A stretch of 9,331 bases of DNA from Oscillospiraceae bacterium. Its GTDB lineage: Bacteria > Bacillota_A > Clostridia > Oscillospirales > Oscillospiraceae. Shown piece by piece: positions 6,713-9,331 of this stretch. The notes below the pieces were generated by a model that saw nothing but the letters and a program-made list of their open reading frames with translations, was not told where the DNA came from and ran no database searches. Location: positions 1-9,331 of the forward strand of contig JAFYAB010000102.1 of assembly GCA_017540945.1 (NCBI GenBank). Reading direction: 5' to 3'. The position numbers and the translations under genes were made by a program. Position 1 is the stretch's first letter. Each line of letters opens with the position of its first letter.

Positions 6713-7255
6713 ATGAAAGCAACCGGAATCGTGCGGCGGATCGACGACCTGGGCCGGGTGGTGATCCCCAAGGAAATCCGCCGCACCCTGCGTATCCGGG
6801 AGGGTGACCCGCTGGAGATCTATACGGAGCGGGACGGGGAAGTCGTCTTCAAAAAGTATTCTCCCATGGGGGAACTGGGGGAGCTTGCGGAGCGTTTCTG
6901 CGAGGCCCTGCACAAGAGCACGGGCTTTCTTGCCGCGATCTGTGATCGGGATACGATCATCGCCGCCGCAGGCCCGGGGCGGCAGGAGACGGTCGAGCGG
7001 CGGCTGAGCCAGGGCTTACTGCGCCGCCTGGAGGGGCGGGAACGCTATTGTGCCGGAGGTCGGGGCGTCCCCACAGCCATGACGGAGGGCGGCGGCGTGA
7101 CTGTGGGGGCGGCGGTGCCGATCCTCTCCCAGGGAGATCTGCTGGGCGGCGTCCTGCTGGCCGCCGACCCGGACCGGGGCCGCTGGCCCGGGGACTTTGA
7201 GCTGCGCCTGCTGGATCTTGCGGCGGGCTTCCTGGGGCGGCAGGCCGAGACGTAA
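6713..7255 (+). CDS. spoVT: Stage V sporulation protein T, AbrB-type regulator
   Basis: The 180-residue protein is a DNA-binding regulator of late forespore genes; the Bacillus subtilis protein is nearly the same length (178). Residues 1-50 are the AbrB-type swapped-hairpin DNA-binding domain, opening with the highly conserved MKATGIVRRIDDLGRVVIPK and continuing EIRRTLRIREGDPLEIY. Residues about 55-178 are the GAF-like domain that makes SpoVT tetrameric. The start is set at 6713 because the SpoVT family begins at this Met and GGGAGGA (6699-6705) lies seven bases before it; an in-frame ATG at 6689 would remove that spacing. The gene is transcribed away from the MBL-fold hydrolase and is followed by a hairpin terminator at 7273. 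It is direct evidence that the organism belongs to an endospore-forming lineage. Confidence 0.97.
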   Translation: MKATGIVRRIDDLGRVVIPKEIRRTLRIREGDPLEIYTERDGEVVFKKYSPMGELGELAERFCEALHKSTGFLAAICDRDTIIAAAGPGRQETVERRLSQGLLRRLEGRERYCAGGRGVPTAMTEGGGVTVGAAVPILSQGDLLGGVLLAADPDRGRWPGDFELRLLDLAAGFLGRQAET

Positions 7256-7272
7256 AATCAAGCCCTTCCGTG

Positions 7273-7307
7273 ACCCCGGAGGACGCGAAAACAGCGTCTT
7301 TCGGGGT
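7273..7307 (+). terminator. Hairpin downstream of spoVT, probable terminator
   Basis: Bases 7273-7286 pair with 7294-7307 as a 14-bp stem with two G-U pairs and a seven-base loop (GAAAACA). The stem starts 18 bp after the spoVT stop. The following sequence has a few T residues but no long T-run. A second small stem, GACTTTT (7338-7344) with AAAAGTC (7348-7354), lies further downstream. Together they would separate spoVT from the nrd transcript. Confidence 0.6.
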
Positions 7308-7364
7308 GACATTTGTTTCAGGAAGTGCCTGCCGGGAGACTTTTGGAAAAAGTCAAATTTGGGC

Positions 7365-7393
7365 TTGACAAATCCAATTCTTGGGGGTATTCT
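7365..7393 (+). promoter_or_regulatory. Strong sigma-A-type promoter of nrdG
   Basis: A perfect -35 element TTGACA (7365-7370) is followed after exactly 17 bp by TATTCT (7388-7393), which matches TATAAT at four of six positions. The expected start is near 7400, giving a leader of about 85 bases before nrdG. The region is AT-richer than its surroundings, and a probable NrdR box starts ten bases after the -10 element. Confidence 0.75.
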
Positions 7394-7402
7394 ATTACAC
7401 GA

Positions 7403-7418
7403 ACACAAGATATTGTGG
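7403..7418. promoter_or_regulatory. Probable NrdR box
   Basis: ACACAAGATATTGTGG is an imperfect 16-bp palindrome in which six of eight base pairs are symmetric. It resembles the NrdR consensus (about ACACAATATATTGTGT). NrdR is the ATP/dATP-sensing repressor of ribonucleotide reductase genes and usually binds two boxes about 31-32 bp apart. Two weak partner palindromes are centred near 7379 (CCAATTCTTGG, between -35 and -10) and 7442.5 (ACAATTGT), each 31.5-32 bp from the centre of this box. Position just after the -10 element would allow repression of nrdG-nrdD. Confidence 0.65.
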
Positions 7419-7436
7419 TTTGTTATGTCAACGACT

Positions 7437-7474
7437 CCACAATTGTCCACATGATTTCCACATGGATTTCCACA
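7437..7474 (+). promoter_or_regulatory. Four helically phased CCACA repeats, DnaA-box-like
   Basis: CCACA occurs at 7437-7441, 7447-7451, 7458-7462 and 7470-7474, at steps of 10, 11 and 12 bp, so all lie near one face of the helix. As nonamers, TTGTCCACA (7443-7451) differs from the DnaA box TTATCCACA at one position, and ATTTCCACA (7454-7462 and 7466-7474) at two. The last copy runs straight into the AGGAGG ribosome binding site (7474-7479). DnaA controls nrdAB in Escherichia coli; extending that to this gene is inference. They could also be simple direct repeats. Confidence 0.4.
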
Positions 7475-7484
7475 GGAGGCGGCT

Positions 7485-8180
7485 ATGCGGCTGGGCGGAC
7501 TGCAAAAAATGACCCTTTTGGACTTCCCCGGGCGTGTAGCCTGCACGGTCTTCACCGTGGGCTGCAACTTCCGCTGCCCCTTCTGCCACAACAGCAGCCT
7601 GGTCGTTTCCCCGGAGCTTCCGGAGCTCAGCCAGGATGATTTTTTTGCCTTCCTGCGCAAGCGGCAGGGCCTGCTGGAGGGCGTGGCCATCACCGGCGGC
7701 GAACCCCTGCTCCACCCGGATATGCCGGAATTTCTGGAAAAGATCCGGGCTCTGGGCTACGCCGTGAAGCTGGACACCAACGGCGCCTTTCCGGATCGGC
7801 TGAAGGCGATCCTGGACGCCGGCCTGGCGGACTACGTGGCCATGGACATCAAAAACAGCCGAGAGAAGTACGAAGACACAGCCGGCGTGCGGGGCATCCT
7901 CCCCGCCGTGGAGCGCAGCGCGGCGCTGCTGCGAGAAGGGGAGACCCCCTTTGAGTTCCGCACCACCCTGGTGGACGAGCTCCACGAGCCGTCCGATTTC
8001 GCCTCCATCGGCCAATGGATCGCGGGCGCGGAGCGCTACTTCATCCAGGGTTTCGTGGATTCCGGCGACATTCTGGCCGGCGGCGACCGCTTCCACGCCG
8101 CTTCCCCCTTGAAGGCAAAGGCCTGCCTGGAAGCCGTCCGGCCCTTCGTCCCGAACGCAGAGCTGCGGGGCGTAGAATGA
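7485..8180 (+). CDS. nrdG: Anaerobic ribonucleotide reductase activating protein
   Basis: This 231-residue radical SAM activase uses a [4Fe-4S] cluster and SAM to create the glycyl radical on the class III ribonucleotide reductase NrdD. The cluster motif is CNFRCPFC, with Cys27, Cys31 and Cys34, followed by GGEP at 71-74 and MDIKNS at 120-125. The N-terminal LQKMTLLDFPGRVACTVFT block is characteristic of the longer clostridial/archaeal NrdG form (TIGR02495-like) rather than the shorter E. coli form. AGGAGG (7474-7479) stands five bases before the ATG. The partner gene nrdD follows after 180 bp on the same strand, so the activase comes first, the reverse of the E. coli nrdD-nrdG order. The family also includes pyruvate-formate-lyase-activase-like proteins, but the adjacent nrdD settles the assignment. 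Confidence 0.93.
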   Translation: MRLGGLQKMTLLDFPGRVACTVFTVGCNFRCPFCHNSSLVVSPELPELSQDDFFAFLRKRQGLLEGVAITGGEPLLHPDMPEFLEKIRALGYAVKLDTNGAFPDRLKAILDAGLADYVAMDIKNSREKYEDTAGVRGILPAVERSAALLREGETPFEFRTTLVDELHEPSDFASIGQWIAGAERYFIQGFVDSGDILAGGDRFHAASPLKAKACLEAVRPFVPNAELRGVE

Positions 8181-8292
8181 ATTGAGAATTGAGAACTGAG
8201 AACTGATAATTGATAATGGAATGTGTTTTTCAAATTGCAATTTGAAAAACTCCGATCATTCTCAATTCTCAACTGCCAATTCTCAATTGGAA
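8180..8292. repeat. Palindromic heptad-repeat element between nrdG and nrdD
   Basis: Beginning on the last base of the nrdG stop codon, the left arm (8180-8221) is six heptamers based on AATTGAG, including variants AACTGAG and AATTGAT. The right arm (8258-8292) is five heptamers on the opposite strand, based on ATTCTCA. The outermost 12 bases of each arm (8180-8191 and 8277-8288) are exact reverse complements. In the middle lies a perfect 26-bp palindrome at 8225-8250 centred on the GC of AATTGCAATT. The element is AT-rich in GC-rich surroundings and could fold into a long hairpin or cruciform. It resembles a non-autonomous mobile or dispersed repeat; no transposase is present, and no clear target-site duplication was found. 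Confidence 0.7.
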
Positions 8293-8303
8293 CTGTCCAT
8301 AAT

Positions 8304-8332
8304 ATGACCCACTCAACACGATATTATATACT
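8304..8332 (+). promoter_or_regulatory. Candidate internal promoter of nrdD, with NrdR-like half site
   Basis: ATGACC (8304-8309) and TATACT (8327-8332) are spaced 17 bp and match sigma-A elements at four and five of six positions. The start would fall near 8339, about 20 bases before the nrdD ATG. An ACACGATATTATATAC sequence (8316-8331) over the -10 element keeps the left half of an NrdR box but not the right. It would let nrdD be transcribed despite the repeat element in front of it. Confidence 0.45.
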
Positions 8333-8360
8333 TACCATTCCGGATAAAGGAGAGAAAACC

Positions 8361-9331
8361 ATGTACCAGGTAGTAAAGCGCAACGACAAAGTCGTGGATT
8401 TTGACATCAGCAAGATCACGACTGCCATCAAAAAGGCGTTCAACGCCAAACAGAAGCAATACAACGAAGATACCATCGACTTCCTGGCCCTCAAGGTCAC
8501 AGCCGATTTCCAGAGCAAGATCAAGGACAACAAAATCGCCGTGGAGGACATCCAGGACTCCGTCGAGGCCGTTCTGGGCCGGGCCGGCTACGAGGACGTG
8601 GCCAAGGCTTACATCCTCTACCGCCGCCAGCGGGAGAAGCTCCGCAACGTCTCCGAGACCATGCTGGACTACAAGTCCGTGGTGGACCAGTACCTCAAGG
8701 TCATGGACTGGCGCGTCAAGGAGAACTCCACCGTCACCTACTCCGTGGGCGGCCTGATCCTCTCCAACTCCGGCGCCATCACCGCCAACTACTGGCTGTC
8801 GGAAATCTACGACGACGAGATCGCCAACGCCCACCGGAACTGCGACTTCCACATCCACGACATGTCCATGCTCACCGGCTACTGCGCCGGCTGGAGCCTG
8901 AAGCAGCTGATCCAGGAGGGGCTCGGCGGCGTGCCCGGCAAGATCACCTCCGCTCCCGCCAAGCACCTGGCCACCCTCTGCAACCAGATGGTCAACTTCC
9001 TGGGCATCATGCAGAACGAGTGGGCCGGCGCCCAGGCCTTCTCCTCCTTCGACACCTACCTGGCCCCCTTCGTCAAGTACGACAATCTGCCCTACGACCA
9101 GGTGAAGAAGTGCGTGGAGTCCTTCATCTACGGCGTCAACACCCCCTCCCGCTGGGGCACCCAGGCGCCCTTCTCCAACGTGACGCTGGACTGGACCGTT
9201 CCCAACGACCTGGCCGAGCTCCCCGCCATCGTGGGCGGCAAGGAGATGCCCTTCAAGTACAAGGACTGCAAGAAGGAAATGGACATGGTCAACAAGGCCT
9301 TCATCGAGGTCATGATCGAGGGCGACGCCAA
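8361..9331 (+). CDS. nrdD: Anaerobic ribonucleoside-triphosphate reductase, 3' end outside window
   Basis: The first 323 residues of the class III ribonucleotide reductase are visible; the frame is still open at the right edge. The enzyme reduces ribonucleoside triphosphates to deoxy forms without oxygen, using a glycyl radical. Residues 3 to about 95 form an ATP-cone (VVKRNDKVVDFDISKITTAI...), the allosteric dATP/ATP sensor. The catalytic barrel starts with HRNCDFHIHDMSMLTGYCAGWS (159-180), where Cys174 is the probable counterpart of the radical-site-adjacent cysteine. It continues with AGAQAFSSFDTYLAPF (222-237) and GVNTPSRWGTQAPFSNVTLD (258-277), both typical of NrdD. The glycyl-radical loop and C-terminal zinc cysteines would lie beyond the window. 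AAAGGAG (8346-8352) precedes the ATG at 8361. The gene pairs with nrdG directly upstream. Confidence 0.96.
   Translation, partial: MYQVVKRNDKVVDFDISKITTAIKKAFNAKQKQYNEDTIDFLALKVTADFQSKIKDNKIAVEDIQDSVEAVLGRAGYEDVAKAYILYRRQREKLRNVSETMLDYKSVVDQYLKVMDWRVKENSTVTYSVGGLILSNSGAITANYWLSEIYDDEIANAHRNCDFHIHDMSMLTGYCAGWSLKQLIQEGLGGVPGKITSAPAKHLATLCNQMVNFLGIMQNEWAGAQAFSSFDTYLAPFVKYDNLPYDQVKKCVESFIYGVNTPSRWGTQAPFSNVTLDWTVPNDLAELPAIVGGKEMPFKYKDCKKEMDMVNKAFIEVMIEGDA

Noticed and set aside
8180..8292. CRISPR array
   Set aside because: The repeats are seven bases with no spacers and appear in inverted arms, which is not a CRISPR layout.

Overview
The window is GC-rich DNA from a spore-forming anaerobic Gram-positive bacterium. 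The evidence is a full SpoVT sporulation regulator, an oxygen-sensitive class III ribonucleotide reductase pair (nrdG-nrdD), a PepF-type oligopeptidase, a DUF3885 protein and strong AGGAGG-type ribosome binding sites. The mixture of high GC, clostridial protein types and AT-rich intergenic repeats suggests a gut Clostridia of the Oscillospiraceae kind. That placement is inference; no rRNA or other marker is present.

Layout. At 55-3204 a radical SAM/SPASM protein is followed after 39 bp by an M3-family oligoendopeptidase, probably as one transcript. At 3205-3362 lies a non-coding stretch with a heptamer repeat and a GC-rich, repeat-like hairpin segment. At 3363-5818 a DUF3885 protein overlaps by 25 bp a membrane-anchored zinc peptidase whose C-terminal active site resembles that of anthrax lethal factor. 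A 20-bp perfect stem at 5826-5869 separates this from a convergent metallo-beta-lactamase-fold hydrolase (5886-6533, minus). Divergent from the hydrolase is spoVT (6713-7255), with a good match to a sigma-G promoter in front. A promoter with a probable NrdR box and a helically phased set of CCACA repeats then leads to nrdG (7485-8180). A palindromic heptad-repeat element follows, and nrdD (from 8361) runs off the right edge.

How the genes may work together. NrdG is the radical SAM activase that installs the glycyl radical on NrdD, so the right end is an anaerobic dNTP-synthesis unit, most likely controlled by NrdR. The left pair could form a peptide-modification module (a SPASM-type maturase plus a peptidase), but no precursor peptide is visible inside the window. 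The DUF3885/peptidase pair is translationally coupled and its role is unknown. It is the least explained part of the window.
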